Source of the DNA: Marsupella aquatica
Taxonomy: Eukaryota > Marchantiophyta
Direction of reading: 5' to 3'
Length of the DNA stretch: 64,000 bases
Assembly: GCA_973895155.1 (NCBI GenBank)
Contig: OZ316893.1
Span: forward strand, 12,772,001 to 12,836,000
Positions within the stretch are counted from its first letter, which is position 1, and each line of letters begins with the position of its first letter. Of the stretch, positions 32,967-44,634 are shown piece after piece. The notes below the pieces were generated by a model. The model worked only from the letters and a program-made list of their open reading frames with translations. It searched no databases and was not told the origin of the DNA. Position numbers and translations under genes: made by a program.

Positions 32967-35900
32967 TATGCGATATGCTAGAACTTACTATTTTATCTGA
33001 CGCCTAGAGCCTGTAGTGACTGGGATCATACCAGTTGTAAGGAAGTCCTGTAGATGCTCACCATACAGGCCTCTTAACTTAAAATTCAACAGACATTCTT
33101 TGCCAAGAGACTACTCGACCAATTGGAATTGGAATTGGAATTGACCGAGTCACCAAGCTTGACAAGGTTCCTATGCGTGCTAGTTCTACATCACCCTTGA
33201 TTTCCATGACGGTCCTCCGACCATACGCTAACCTTTGACACAATGCCGTAAAGAATGCATTTACTGGTCACTCCTTGAGAACAAAAAATCTCCTATTCTG
33301 TGGGTCACTTAATTATACACTGTAACAGGAACTTTATTAGAAATTTTGATAGATATGTAACCTAACCTACAGAATCATGCCATTTTGGGAACTATGTGAT
33401 ACATAAAGGCTGCCAATTCAATCAAAAAAATTGAACAGAAGTGTCTGGGACATTAGAAAGCTAATCAATAACTGAAGGTTTCTAGACAAGCTTATTCAAT
33501 CTGTTTCATAAACACAGCAAGGATGGTTGAATCCCAGTAGCGTGCATTTCTGACATAATTGGGGTTTCTTCAGAATCTCTCAAAACATCTCTGTCAAACA
33601 CCACATGCTAAACATTATGTTGCGGACTAAGAAGAACCAATTTACAAAAAAGGGCCAGATAAAGTCGAATGGAGTAAATCAAAAGAGATCCACAGAGGGC
33701 AAACACCAATTGAAACTCAAAGGAAGCCCAAATGCAGTCTCCTAAAAACGAACGAGTAATTAAATAAGAAGAAAGATCTACCACAGACTGCAATAGGAGT
33801 GAAGGCGTAGTGTTGATTTGCTTATCGACTTTGAATTTATCAGTTCATTGAGCTGAGACTTGTGTTTAAATAATGCTTGAAATAACATGTATCAAGCCAC
33901 AGTCGCTGTAAATCCTATGAGGATTCCTTCAAATGTAGGTTTCGAGTTAGTATCCGGCCACCGTATGTTTAATTGCCTTGAACTAGTGAGCGCCCACTGG
34001 TAAGTAAGTTAATATAATGTTTACCTCTGACCATCTAGATTGGTTAAAAAGGGCCAGGCAGACAAGTCACTCAACTTGGCAGTATTAAACCCATTTCTTA
34101 ATAATTATGAAAGAGTGGCAAAGAACAAAAGGGTCAAAATGGGAGATGTATACTTAGGATCCAAACTAAGGCAGGAGGGACCCACTAAAGGGTAGAAAAT
34201 GAGGGGAAAATCCAGGAAGACCAAAGACCCAAAGAGTCCCACACAATGGCAAAAGAACTCAATAAAACCCTCCTGGCTTAGCAAAAGACTAAAAAGCCTG
34301 GCTGGTACAGATTATAGGAGTGCCCCCAAGAGGAATTAGTTCAAAGTCCCTAAACCAAATAGCCTCTAGTTACCTAAATATTAAACCCCGGAAAGTTGAT
34401 CAAAGATAATTTGAGATCAAGTCATTGCATTGACAGAGGTACGGTGCAACAATCAACTAAGTTGTTAATAGACTTAAGTTTTCAAACCTACTCTTCACTT
34501 CTCCTGGCCTTGTCATATGGTTGTGCACAGTTATAATAGGAAAACTGCTTCTCTGTCTAATGTCAGATGAATCATCTGACGAATCTCCAAAACCAGAATT
34601 CGTTAGAAGATTTTATGAGAATAATGGAATATCTCTAATTTGAAAGCAGATTGAGGTGCCCCTATTTTCTCCCATAATTCTTTCTTCAAACTACAGTTGA
34701 CTACTAGCTTTGCACATCTGAAATCGGCTTTGCAGCAATCAGTGTGCCTTAAACATTTTGTCAACAATGCATCAGTGGCCCTTGAAATTGCTTCTGTCAA
34801 TCCCAGCCAATAGAATGAGGGTTCTGAGTCCATGACATGTATGCTTCACAGATGATTTATCTCTTCAAGAAATCTAATTAGTTTCATCTGGTAATATATA
34901 ATTACTTAGATAGAAGAAGAAGAAAAAAAATTAAACTAAGTCATCCCCAAAGTTGGGTAAGCATGATCATTAGTACTATAAAGCTAGTCGCACTCACTTG
35001 GGTTTCAGAACATATACAAGTGTCATAAAACTAGCCTGGCCATCCTAGAACATAATTGGTTATTTTGTTTTCTAACATGCTAAAGGATAATTATCTGTTC
35101 TATCTGAATGATGTATATTGGAAGGGCGATCATCTTGCAAATGATAATACAAACTCTTTGATAGTCCGGACCGATCTTATGAGTATAGAGTGACAAAACC
35201 TAGTATACCTATAATGCAATCCCCTGGGAATGCACTTAGAAATTATAACTAGTAAATGCTACTTATGAACAAATACTTAAGGCAGTGTTTGACTGGAACT
35301 AGTGGGATCGGGAGTGGGATTAAATTTTCTTAAATGAATAAAAGGATGTTGCTCCTATTTCAAATGGCTCATAAAGTAAATCAAAAATTTAATTTTCACT
35401 AAAACAATTGGCAATGAGCAGGTCAAAAATGGATTGGCCATACATACAATAGTTTGCCATGTCTTTGCATTGTAGTTGACACTAATTGCTTTTTTATAAT
35501 ATATATATATATATCGATCACACAGATCGACCTGCAAGACTAAGTAACCTAAGTAGGGTATAATTTCAATTATACTGACCTGAAAATTATTGCTGTGCAA
35601 GGCTCTTGTTTCCTTATGTTCAGAGCATCATGTTTGTGAAGACTATGTTCAGTCTATTCCTATGGAGAAACTCTAAACTCAAAGGGTGACCTGAAGGTCA
35701 AGACACTATCCACCACTCACCACTTAATTTATGTTTTTATCTCAACCTCAAAATCAATAAAATTATCTATGATTTGTTTGCCTACTTTATGATATCATGC
35801 TAATTTGTGTTATCATGCTGACTGACTCTAGATGGACATGTATATATAAGCCTGTTATTCATGCCATACATGGATAATATCTCTTTTCTTACAAGCATAC

Positions 35901-36588
35901 AATACTCTTCTGACATCAACATTCAAACTAAATAATATAGAGTGGATCTATCCCCAGATCATTCCGTCTCATCCTATAATTAATCCAAAATGTTCAGAGA
36001 AAATTCTGCCTGTATTTCACCATCAAAATGTAATTTTTCAAAAGTCGTGTCCTCGGTTGTGTCGCTTGACAATTTTACGGCTCAAATATTCCATATTTGT
36101 GTACAAGTATTAGTGTAGTGTGGCACACACCTTGCCTATTGGTCTCAAACTAGACTGATGGAGACATTTTAAGATCTAGTTTTTACCAAAGAGCTTCAAT
36201 GGAGGCACCAGTCCTAGCTTAATTTTCAGGTCAGCTACACATTCAATATTGCTTACTGAAACCAATGTGTACTTATTCTGGAATGATCCAAACTTAGATC
36301 AATGTACATATTAATTAAAACCAAAATTAAAACAATTGGTGACTTGAATTGGTTAGTGATATCTTGATGCATTGTAGCCATTCAGGACATGTACGTACTC
36401 TGACTGTAGTGATTTGAATTGTTGGGTATAATTCCGCTAACTAAGGTACTTCTAGAGACTTTGCAGAATTGTAGCCAGGATATTTAATAATATATATAGC
36501 TGCTTCATGTTACCTATATACATACTTACAGCTATCACGTGCTACCCTAGTATATTGTTGAACCGCGGAATAGTGGCCACCACCACCC
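32967..36588. other. Intergenic upstream of kinase 1
   Basis: No confident gene. A minus-strand frame at 34603-34833 (76 residues, helical, with ALLTKCLRHTDCCKADFRCAKLVV) lies 1.6 kb upstream of kinase 1 in its orientation and is recorded as a possible exon. GGAATT is repeated three to four times near 33124-33141, and an AT dinucleotide run lies at about 35499-35514. Confidence 0.3.
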
Positions 36589-36943
36589 CTTGAGGAGACT
36601 CACACTTCCACAAAAATGGCATATCACATCCAACAAAACATAACTAACTAAGTTTGTTTTACTGATTCTAATCCAGGGATCGAATACTTGCAAAAATTTG
36701 TTAAAAAACTTTAATGCTTTTTAAACCAATTTTGAGACTAGCTTCTCAGGAAAGATAGGGTTCTAACAACCATATTATGACTGTTCCATCCAACAATTTT
36801 TCAAATTGAGAAGGGTAAACCATTTTTTGTAAAATTCTTATCTTAGTTTTAAGGCACATGCACTTGACCTAAGAAAGATACATGTGATGTTGGGGGGCTC
36901 CTGGAAATAGTGATCCCCCCCCCCCCCTCGTGAGAACCCTTAG
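36589..36943 (+). mobile_element. MITE copy with perfect 8-bp TSD and a C13 run
   Basis: A 355-bp copy flanked by CACCACCC at 36581-36588 and 36944-36951. The left end is CTTGAGGAGACTCACACTTCC-like and the right end, read inverted, is CTAAGGGTTCTCAC. Internal landmarks include the CACATCCAACAAA word and CCAATTTTGAGACT. A run of 13 C (36915-36927) sits within the right end, apparently an expansion of the C-rich terminal motif. Confidence 0.8.
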
Positions 36944-38349
36944 CACCACCCAAGCTGCAATTTAACCAAAGTGATGTCAGTATTAGTCTGAATATCTTCA
37001 GGTGTGAAATGAACATTTCACACTTTTACTGTACCAGGAAAAGTAGGTTGTCAAATGTTAGGTTACTTTCACATACACAACATGTGCCTGAAGAAGGTTT
37101 TCATGACATTTTGAAGTTTGTCTTTCTGCAGCGCTGCTTATGCATACTGGAAGAAGGCCAGCTAGCTGTGGAGGATTTTGTTCTGTGGGTGTGGGTTCTG
37201 TCATCCATGCAATAGGCAGTGAATCACAAAAAAATGTCTAACAATGGAAAGAACCAGGAAACGTCTACTTTCACCCATTTTCTCTTGTTGCACCTTTCAA
37301 ACCCTCCAGCCTTTCAAAAAGCATGGAAGAAACCAAGAATCCTCTACTTTTGGCTATTTGCCCCCGCTGCAATGCATGTTCACAAATTCTTCAAGCTATT
37401 TTGGAAAAAAGATAAAGATGGATGTAGGTTGTCCTCCACTAGCCAAACCCAAAATTGTGTAAGTGTGACTGGATACTCTACTTTAGGTTGTTTGCCCCTA
37501 CTGCAACATTCAAAAATTGTCCAAGTGTGAATTCAAGTTCATGGTGGATGTTCATGTCGTCCACTTAAACCCAAAATTGTCTAAAAATGGAAGGAACCAG
37601 GAGCACTCTACTTTTGGCCCTTGGTACAGGCAGAAACCCTAAACCATCATGTAGGGACAGAACCCCTAAACCCTGTTATTTTAGGAAAACACAAATGAAT
37701 GCATTATGTCTTCAATAATACATGCACATGTCCGTAGCTAGCCTAATTGAAACGCTGTCAGTGGTAGACTGCGTTACAAGTCCATAGTTGGGACAGCATG
37801 AGGTGGACTATGACAGGTGTGCAATGGACTTATGACAGGAAACCCCTGGTGTACCATGCAATTATATACTTAGGCACCACCACACAAGAACTATCATTGT
37901 ACAGAACCTACTTAAGTGGCCTAGTTTGTAACAAACTTTAGGGATTTGCTTGATGGGACCCCAAAATGAATCATTGTAAGTCTTAAAAAGTTTCATGGGG
38001 TGCATCACGTACTAAACTCTTTGTGACACAGGTCCCATCATTCAAGCTCTCATTGGAGTTTTAAGCCCTCATGGACTAAGGGGTTTCCTCTAAAGCCCTC
38101 AGGGATGTCCAAATTTGGGATGGACTGACTCAGAACACAACAAAACTTGGATAAGACCATATATAGTTTTGACTGAAAATGTGACAATAAATCAAACAGA
38201 CTCTTGGCCTGTTGCAGCTAGTTCCATTAGTTTACATGGTGGTAAGTCACAACTAGATCATGCACAAAGTACCCAGGGTGTCCATTAAAGTTAGTAGTGA
38301 AGCGTATTTCCCCAAAGTGGTAAGTTGTTCCTCATGCCCATGCAAACTA
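36944..38349. other. Intergenic with a diverged tandem repeat
   Basis: Between about 37225 and 37630 a phrase of the type GGAAGAACCAGGAA, CTCTACTTTTGG, TTTGCCCCTRCTGCAA recurs three to four times with large indels, forming an old imperfect tandem array. Frames crossing it are repeat-driven. No gene is supported. Confidence 0.4.
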
Positions 38350-38570
38350 CTCAGGGGCCTCCTTTACAAAAGGGAAGACACTGTTCATTGGCAATTTTGA
38401 GACTTATATGAACATTCTAGGGTAGACCTTTTAGTCAATTTTTTGGAATATTCTAAGAATATCCCAACTTCATAGGGGTTTAAAAATAATATTTGTTCAA
38501 ATTTTAGGGGGTCCGAGACCTACAAACATCAAATGTGATGGGGAGGCCTCCATATAGTGAGACTTGCGAG
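38350..38570 (+). mobile_element. MITE copy, internally deleted
   Basis: A 221-bp shortened copy. The left end is CTCAGGGGCCTCCTTT and the right end ATATAGTGAGACTTGCGAG. The core TTTTTTGGAATATTCTAAGAATATCCCAACTT and GTGATGGGGAGGCCTCCATATAGTGAG match the copies at 54125 and 63432 closely (given here in pieces of the family consensus). No target duplication survives. Confidence 0.75.
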
Positions 38571-40726
38571 CTCTTTTCTTTCCATTAGCCACAACACTGA
38601 TGACCATAGTTCCGCTAGCTGTTCCTCTTCCTCCTTAAGCCACTCTGGTGACTCAACTGCTTTAGGATCAAAGTCCTCGCCAACAATGGAACCCTCCTCT
38701 AAAGCTGCACTCATGTGAGAAATCAAGAAAAAACAATGTTTTTCTCAACTTGCTTCTAAACAAAAACCCAAAACTAATCACCATCGCATAGCCCACAAGC
38801 CTAGCTATCCAAATCTAACAACCAAATCAAAACCAAAATACTCCAAAAAACTTAAGGGTTTGGGTGGGTAAAACTTGGAGTTCTCCTCCATTTTGACCAC
38901 CTTGGGGAATAACCAAAATGGAAACAAGAACCCATTAATGTTGGAAAGCCAATTTGATTGGTGTGCCACCGTGTTGCTAACTCCAATGGCTACTACCTCG
39001 CCAAAGACAAATAAAAAAGTTACCATTTGTTGGACAACATCTTCAATGGACAGCCAAAAATGTGCTCTTGATTATTTTGGAATATTCTTGCAAAGTCAAG
39101 CAGGACTCACAATGGACCGATCCCATTGTCCGATGTTAGGGTTTGGACCGCGGTTTTGATCGACTCAACCTTGGCTAGGTTAGCTAGAGTTAACTTGAGT
39201 TTCAGACTAGACTCTTCATCAAGGGACCGGGGAAGAGATAACCCTCTTTGCATCCCATATATGGAGCAAGAGCACTTACTTAAGAGCTTTGTGTGAGAGA
39301 GAAAAAGTTTGGACCATGGAGCTATGGCTAGTGATATATGTTAGTACTATTTGTGGTCATAGTGGAGCTCTTGGTACCGGGCTTGGTACGGCTGTGGACG
39401 TAGCCCATACGGGATGAACTACGTATCTTTGTGTCAGTGTACTTGTGTGCTATATGAGTGGTGCGGGGAGTGGTAATTTTGAGATGTCATGCTCTGAATC
39501 CATTTTGATCCAACATCCAACTAAGCAGTTAAAACAAAGGGCGACCACGCCCAAGAGGTGGCAAGCCAATATGAAGGGAGGAAAAAAATCTAGCCTTAAA
39601 GCGGGCCTTAAAGGGCTTAAGCCCCCCTGAGCCAAAATACAAGCATTACAAGGGACGAGCCAGGGTCAGGGTATGCACAGGGGCATGGGTGGGTCAAGGA
39701 GGCTGCAACATACGTAGCCATGTACCTTCAAGGACAAATGGAGGGGGAAAAGCAAGTTGCAAGTATGAGTTCACGATTGCTGGAGGAAGTCACTGGCTGC
39801 ACCATGCAAACAAGGGAAGGGGAAGTGATGGCCAGCGGGAGGGGGGGAAAGGAAAAAACAAAGGCGGTGCCATGCAGCCGTCCATGGAACGGAAAACTGC
39901 AGGCCAGGGAGGGGAGGTTGCGCGTACAAGGGAAGGGAGAACACAAGGTTGGGAGGTGTACAAGGTGTGAGGTGTGTATACACACAGAAATGACCCCATT
40001 GAAACCAAATTTAATTTGCCTTAAAAAAATCAGCAAATGAACATTACACACCTTGACTGGCATTGATTCAAACAAGAAAAGAGACACCTTCAGAGAAAAA
40101 TATTGCCAAATTTTCTTAGGTGTGGTTAGTTGTACGTTGTCTCTTGGTCCAACAGAGAACAAATCTCTGTTGCATTTCCCTAGCTTACTCTACGTCAAGT
40201 GCCTATCCCAAACTTGAAACGACCACTTGCGCATGATCTCTCTGTTGAGCCATGATAGCACTTTGTGTGTTTCTTCCTCCGCGTTAAATTAATGCAACGA
40301 CAAGAAACCTGATTCAGGCAAAACCAAACTCCATAGCTTGACAAAAAATCAGAACCCTTTTGCTCATTCCGTCGCACTTGGTGTACACACCATAACAAAA
40401 TGACTACCAAAAGGACTAGCTTGCCTCAAACTACAAGCAGAGCTATAGCAATGCCTTGTGCACCGCAAAACTATAGTCCCTCCTCAAAAAAACCGTCAAA
40501 CACGAATCTTCATTAAAAAATAAGAATGATGCAAACTTTAACTTCTTCACATCACAAACTCCAATAAATTGGTGATTTCTAAGCACCATCAGAAAGCCCT
40601 CACACCAATCTATTTGCTTTGCCCATAACCTCTGAGTTTCATGCAAAAGAAATTCTGGAAAAACCATCAACACAAAACACTAGAAAAATCATCGATCCTT
40701 CTTAAAATTTTGTAGTTACCTCCCAA
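38571..40726. other. Intergenic, no recognised gene
   Basis: Several frames exist (for example 39445-39630, Lys-rich; 39689-39970, Gly/Arg-rich over a purine-rich tract; 40443-40673 minus). None has a recognisable domain and most overlap frames on the other strand. If the copia-type LTR at 40745-41350 belongs to an element reading leftward, its internal region would begin here, but no gag or pol was seen. Confidence 0.3.
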
Positions 40727-41350
40727 GCATACTCTGATACCAATTGTTGAGCAAAGACAATATATATCCACAAGAACAAGCCCATGAACATCCAATGGAC
40801 AAGTAGTGGACACATATAAATACTTTATATATATGTTGTGAGTTTTTGCAAAGTCAAAACTAATTATGACTTTACGCGCAGCCTTGAAGAAATCAGTGGA
40901 TTCAATTTGAATGTATTAGAATTCTTTCATGACCTCAAGAACAATTCATTTACTTTCCTTTTAAGTTCCCCATACCACCCGGCCATACCTGTGAGGGTTG
41001 TTTTCTCACACTTGATTGTAGCACATCAAAACTGCCTCACCTGGAAAATGGCCCTTGGTGTCCGACAAGAGATGCAGCTAATAGGGATAAGATCATGTTG
41101 ATTGTTTCATAAGATGTCCCTGCCAATGTTGATAAAATGATCGATAGTGGGAAATTGAATCCATATCTTAGAAAATTGACAATGTAAATCTCAGACAGTT
41201 CACAAAAATTAATGTGGGTGATCGATCGGGTTTAAGAAATGATGATTGAATGAAAATGGGAAAGATGCAAAGAGGTCCAACTTGAAAAAAAATAGTTGAT
41301 GGATGGGCATTCAGCACTCTGAAACATGGTGGTAAGAGCCAAGGTCAACA
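40727..41350 (-). mobile_element. Copia-type LTR with tRNA-Met primer-binding site
   Basis: On the minus strand TGGTATCAGAGTATGC (40742-40727) matches the initiator-tRNA-Met primer site TGGTATCAGAGC used by Ty1/copia elements, and it lies two bases from TCAACA. Read on the plus strand, the adjacent segment begins TGTTGA at 40745 and ends TCAACA at 41350, the short inverted ends expected of a 606-bp LTR. The other LTR and pol genes are not in place, so this is a remnant. The LTR boundaries are inferred from the inverted hexamers alone. Confidence 0.55.
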
Positions 41351-41950
41351 ATGACAATACCCCATGCAGGCCAATCTATTAAAATAATGATCAACGGATC
41401 CTCAAATTATTATGCTCCCCTTTCAGAGTAATTTGCCACTGACTATTAGTTGTTTCACTTTGGTTTGGGCTTCGTCACTTGAGTCTCGAGTACTAACCTT
41501 TGAGATGACCAAGTTCCTTTTCAAATTTCTCAGTAATCTTAGGGCTGTCTGTGAAGGGTCCCCTCCTTTATGATCCTTAGCACTCATGTGTTGTCCGCCA
41601 AAAGTGGATTGCCTTTCTCCACAGAATCTACTACACTGTAATGTATGAAGTGCCAAAACCTTTGCTTGTCCGTGGTTGTTGCTTCCACAGCGAAAATTTC
41701 CCAGGCCAGGGAATATTTCACAGACCGCCTATTAAATGAAATGTCCTTTGCTTGTCTGCCGTTATTGTTTTCATATCCAGATTTCACACGGCAGAATTTT
41801 CAAAGACGGCCAGTTAAACAAAATGTGTAAACAGCTTTCTTTCGTTTCATTCAAAGTTCAAAATTCAGGACATGAGGGGCCAGAGAGTCTCCAGCCCTTG
41901 CCACCCCTTGCCCTTGGATCTCCTGAAATATTGCCCTTAATTGGCCTGAC
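41351..41950. other. Intergenic 3' of kinase 2
   Basis: No gene is recognised. Small frames at 41423-41830 on both strands overlap one another and show no domain. Confidence 0.35.
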
Positions 41951-42258
41951 TGAGGAGGGGGTTCAGGTATGAAAGTTTCTTCGCTCATACATTGCCATCA
42001 GTTTACTTAAGGGCCAGTTTTTTGAGGACTTTCATTGAGTGAGGAGGGGGTTAAGGCATGAAAGTCTCCTTTGCTCATACCTTGCCACCAGTTTACTTTA
42101 TTAAGGGCCAGTTTTTTGAGGACCTCATTGCCTGAGGAGGGGAGGGGGGTAAAAGGCTTGAAGGTCTTCTTCGCTCATACCTTGTCATCATTTTAGTTAA
42201 GGACAGATTTTTTGAGGACCCCTTGTCCTCAGTTTGTTGAAGGGCCATTTTTTGGAGT
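41951..42258 (+). repeat. ~90-bp tandem repeat next to kinase 2
   Basis: Three and a half units starting at 41951, 42040 and 42133. Each contains TGAGGAGGGGG, GCTCATACMTTGYCAYCA and GGCCAGTTTTTTGAGGAC. The array ends about 30 bases before the stop codon of kinase 2, so it lies within or just beyond its 3' UTR. It has no counterpart beside kinase 1. Confidence 0.8.
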
Positions 42259-42289
42259 ACCTCACACATCACATGCAAGACGAAGGCCC

Positions 42290-44122
42290 TTACTTCTTCC
42301 TCGTCTTTTTCACGACGGGCACCGGCTGGACCGCGTCGGTGGCTGTGGAGCCGGCACAGCCGATCCCAAATGTCGGCCGGCGTTTAGGAGTCGGGGAAAC
42401 ATCCCTCTGCTCGTCCCGGCGTTCAGGACTCCAGGCAAGATCTATGTCGGCCGGGAAAAGGAGAGCAGCGGCGTCGTCGTCGTCCTCCGGTAGCGGCTGC
42501 AGAGCTGCCACTCTCGCTTCAGCATGAATATCTTCGTTCACCTGTTCCATGAGACTGGAGCTTTTGTCGAGGAGATCGTTGAACTGCTTCTCCTCCACGA
42601 CGGGATTGAATTGGACCCGCTTGGAGTTGCCTCGCGCGTCTCTGGTCTCGTCCCGCTGCGCCTTCGGAAGTGTTAGAGTTCTGGCCCGCCGTCGTGGAGA
42701 TTTCTGGGTGGAGCTCGTTTTGGCTAGGTTGTCACCAAGCAATAAGTCCATTAAATTCGAGTTCGAATTCACGTTGACGTCTGGCGACAAGGGGGGAAGC
42801 GGAGCTGGTGTGGAAGTCAGGTCGATGATCTGTGCAGCTGGAGCTGGAGCTGGAGCTGCACTTTTTGTGGACGTCAGGTCGATGATCGGTGCTCGTGCTT
42901 GGGGTTGGGATCCTTGGGGAGCATTCGGAGCGCAAACCATCAGATTTGGCATCCACGATTTCGCAACTGCATCCAGATGACTTTTGACTCTCGCTGGCAT
43001 TATTCCATCGGGGAGCTCGGGATCGTTTCGGCGGGGAGGGCGAAGCAGGCTGTCCTGGACTGAGGTTGGCACCACCATGCCATATGGCCACGGGCTCGTT
43101 GTATCTCGATTTGTTATGAAAGGATGGTGGAGAAGCTCGTCTGCTGTCCAGCGTTCTCTACTGCGATGGCAGAGACAGTGCTCGAGGAAATCCTTGCACT
43201 CAGGACTGAGGTTTTGGGGTATCTCGGGGAGATTCATGGCTACTGTGGAATACAATATCCCTAGATCGCTGAACCTCACGTCTCTGAGTACTTCTTTCGG
43301 CGGGTCACCCGTGAGCATTTCTATCACTGTGCAACCGAGCGAGAATATGTCAGATGGATGGCCCTGCATCCTCTTATGAAAGACCTCCGGACTCTTGAAA
43401 CCCTTCGTGCCGATCAGTAACGTGGTCAAGGTACTCGGGGTGAGTTGCTTGGCCCCTCCCCAGTCCGCCAACTTCACACAGTCGTCTGAGAGGAGAAGGT
43501 TAGATAGTTTTATGTCCCCGTGCACGACTTGTTGCTGCACCATGTATTGTAGTGCTTTGAGAATGTCGTATGTGTATTGCCTCACGTAAGGAGTTTCTTC
43601 GAAAGGCGATTTCCGTGTTTTCATGACGTGCGCCAGACTGCCCCGAACTAAGTACTCCAAGAACACGTCTAGAGTCTCGTTGCCGTCCATTGAGTTGGCA
43701 CCATTGGAGCGTCCGCAGCCCAGACACCTAACGATATATTTCGATCTCAGACACCGCATCATCTTGATCTCAGTGATCTGGCATTCGATTCTGGATCTGA
43801 CTTTTCGTGTGATTGGGTAGTCTACCGCAATGGACTTGACCGCGAACAATTTATTGTCCCGCCTCATCCCCAAATACACTGAGCCAAACGCTCCCTGGCC
43901 CAGTTTTTCACACCGTTTCCAAGGAATTGTGTGAATGGTGTTCCATGTCATTTTACTTCCGATCCATGCCCGTTTCCTTTCTTGGGCGACGTGATCTAGG
44001 AACTCTATCTCTTCTTTATCATACGAGAATATATCCTGGGACGACGTCGACGTCCCGGGAGGAGGATCCGGCGGGTTCTGATCACGAGGGGTGTTTTTCA
44101 AGCGAGCCATGACTCTGAACAC
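42290..44122 (-). CDS. Intronless Ser/Thr protein kinase, MEKK-like, paralogue 2
   Basis: A 610-residue frame; ATG at 44110 (residue 5) may be the real start. Kinase domain is about residues 67-340: GQGAFG (75-80), Lys96, Glu118, HGDIKLSN (Asp203, Lys205, Asn208), DWG at 220-222 and SPE at 244-246. HGD and DWG replace HRD and DFG exactly as in paralogue 1, and RSKYIVRCLGCGRSNG is shared too. The C-terminal tail holds two IIDLTST repeats, a basic stretch, and the conserved VQFNPVVEEKQFNDLL with an acidic helix, then a Lys/Arg end. The two genes clearly arose by duplication. An AT-rich GATAAATAG near 44245, about 130 bases upstream, could be the TATA box. It is probably a signalling kinase; the substrate is unknown. 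Confidence 0.93.
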   Translation of the reverse strand: MFRVMARLKNTPRDQNPPDPPPGTSTSSQDIFSYDKEEIEFLDHVAQERKRAWIGSKMTWNTIHTIPWKRCEKLGQGAFGSVYLGMRRDNKLFAVKSIAVDYPITRKVRSRIECQITEIKMMRCLRSKYIVRCLGCGRSNGANSMDGNETLDVFLEYLVRGSLAHVMKTRKSPFEETPYVRQYTYDILKALQYMVQQQVVHGDIKLSNLLLSDDCVKLADWGGAKQLTPSTLTTLLIGTKGFKSPEVFHKRMQGHPSDIFSLGCTVIEMLTGDPPKEVLRDVRFSDLGILYSTVAMNLPEIPQNLSPECKDFLEHCLCHRSRERWTADELLHHPFITNRDTTSPWPYGMVVPTSVQDSLLRPPRRNDPELPDGIMPARVKSHLDAVAKSWMPNLMVCAPNAPQGSQPQARAPIIDLTSTKSAAPAPAPAAQIIDLTSTPAPLPPLSPDVNVNSNSNLMDLLLGDNLAKTSSTQKSPRRRARTLTLPKAQRDETRDARGNSKRVQFNPVVEEKQFNDLLDKSSSLMEQVNEDIHAEARVAALQPLPEDDDDAAALLFPADIDLAWSPERRDEQRDVSPTPKRRPTFGIGCAGSTATDAVQPVPVVKKTRKK

Positions 44123-44634
44123 GTACCAGACCTAAATCGTTTCCCGTTCGATGCTCAAGTTTCAATGTGCTCGCAATTCAAGAGAGTCAGCAAGCTGCCG
44201 GATTTGAGCATTCCACCAAGTCTAGCCCAACTGTGCTAATTGTCTATTTATCACCTTAAATTTCGAAGGCAATCTTCCGGCCAAAAGTGTATAATGTCAA
44301 GAAGCTCTTTCTTGTCCTTGAAAACAAGAGGTATCTTTATTTGGTATACATACAACTATACATCTATAGACATTGAGCACGTTGCAAAGTAATCTCCCAA
44401 CTTTTGAGCTCCTGACAGAAATATATGAATGCCTAGAGACATGCGATACAAAACGGCTGCGGCATCCCAACGAAGAATCTGAGTGTGCCAGAACGGACGG
44501 TCCAGAACATTATCTGTTAATTAAGAGCTAATAGATAGATCAATTTGGTTATACATCGTTAGCAATCTTACATAAAGTAGGAATGCCTGAATCCCAGCCT
44601 GTACGTTGCTGCCATTTCTGAAATGGGTGCCTCT
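44123..44634. other. Upstream region of kinase 2
   Basis: The likely promoter and 5' UTR, including the AT-rich GATAAATAG near 44245 on the minus strand. No gene is seen. Confidence 0.35.

Noticed and set aside
39689-40040. Gly/Arg- and Lys-rich proteins on the plus strand
   Set aside because: The frames overlap each other and minus-strand frames over a purine-rich tract; composition alone explains them.
31146-44122. Pseudokinases
   Set aside because: HGD and DWG look degraded at first, but the VAIK lysine, catalytic aspartate, loop asparagine and metal-binding aspartate are all kept in both genes.
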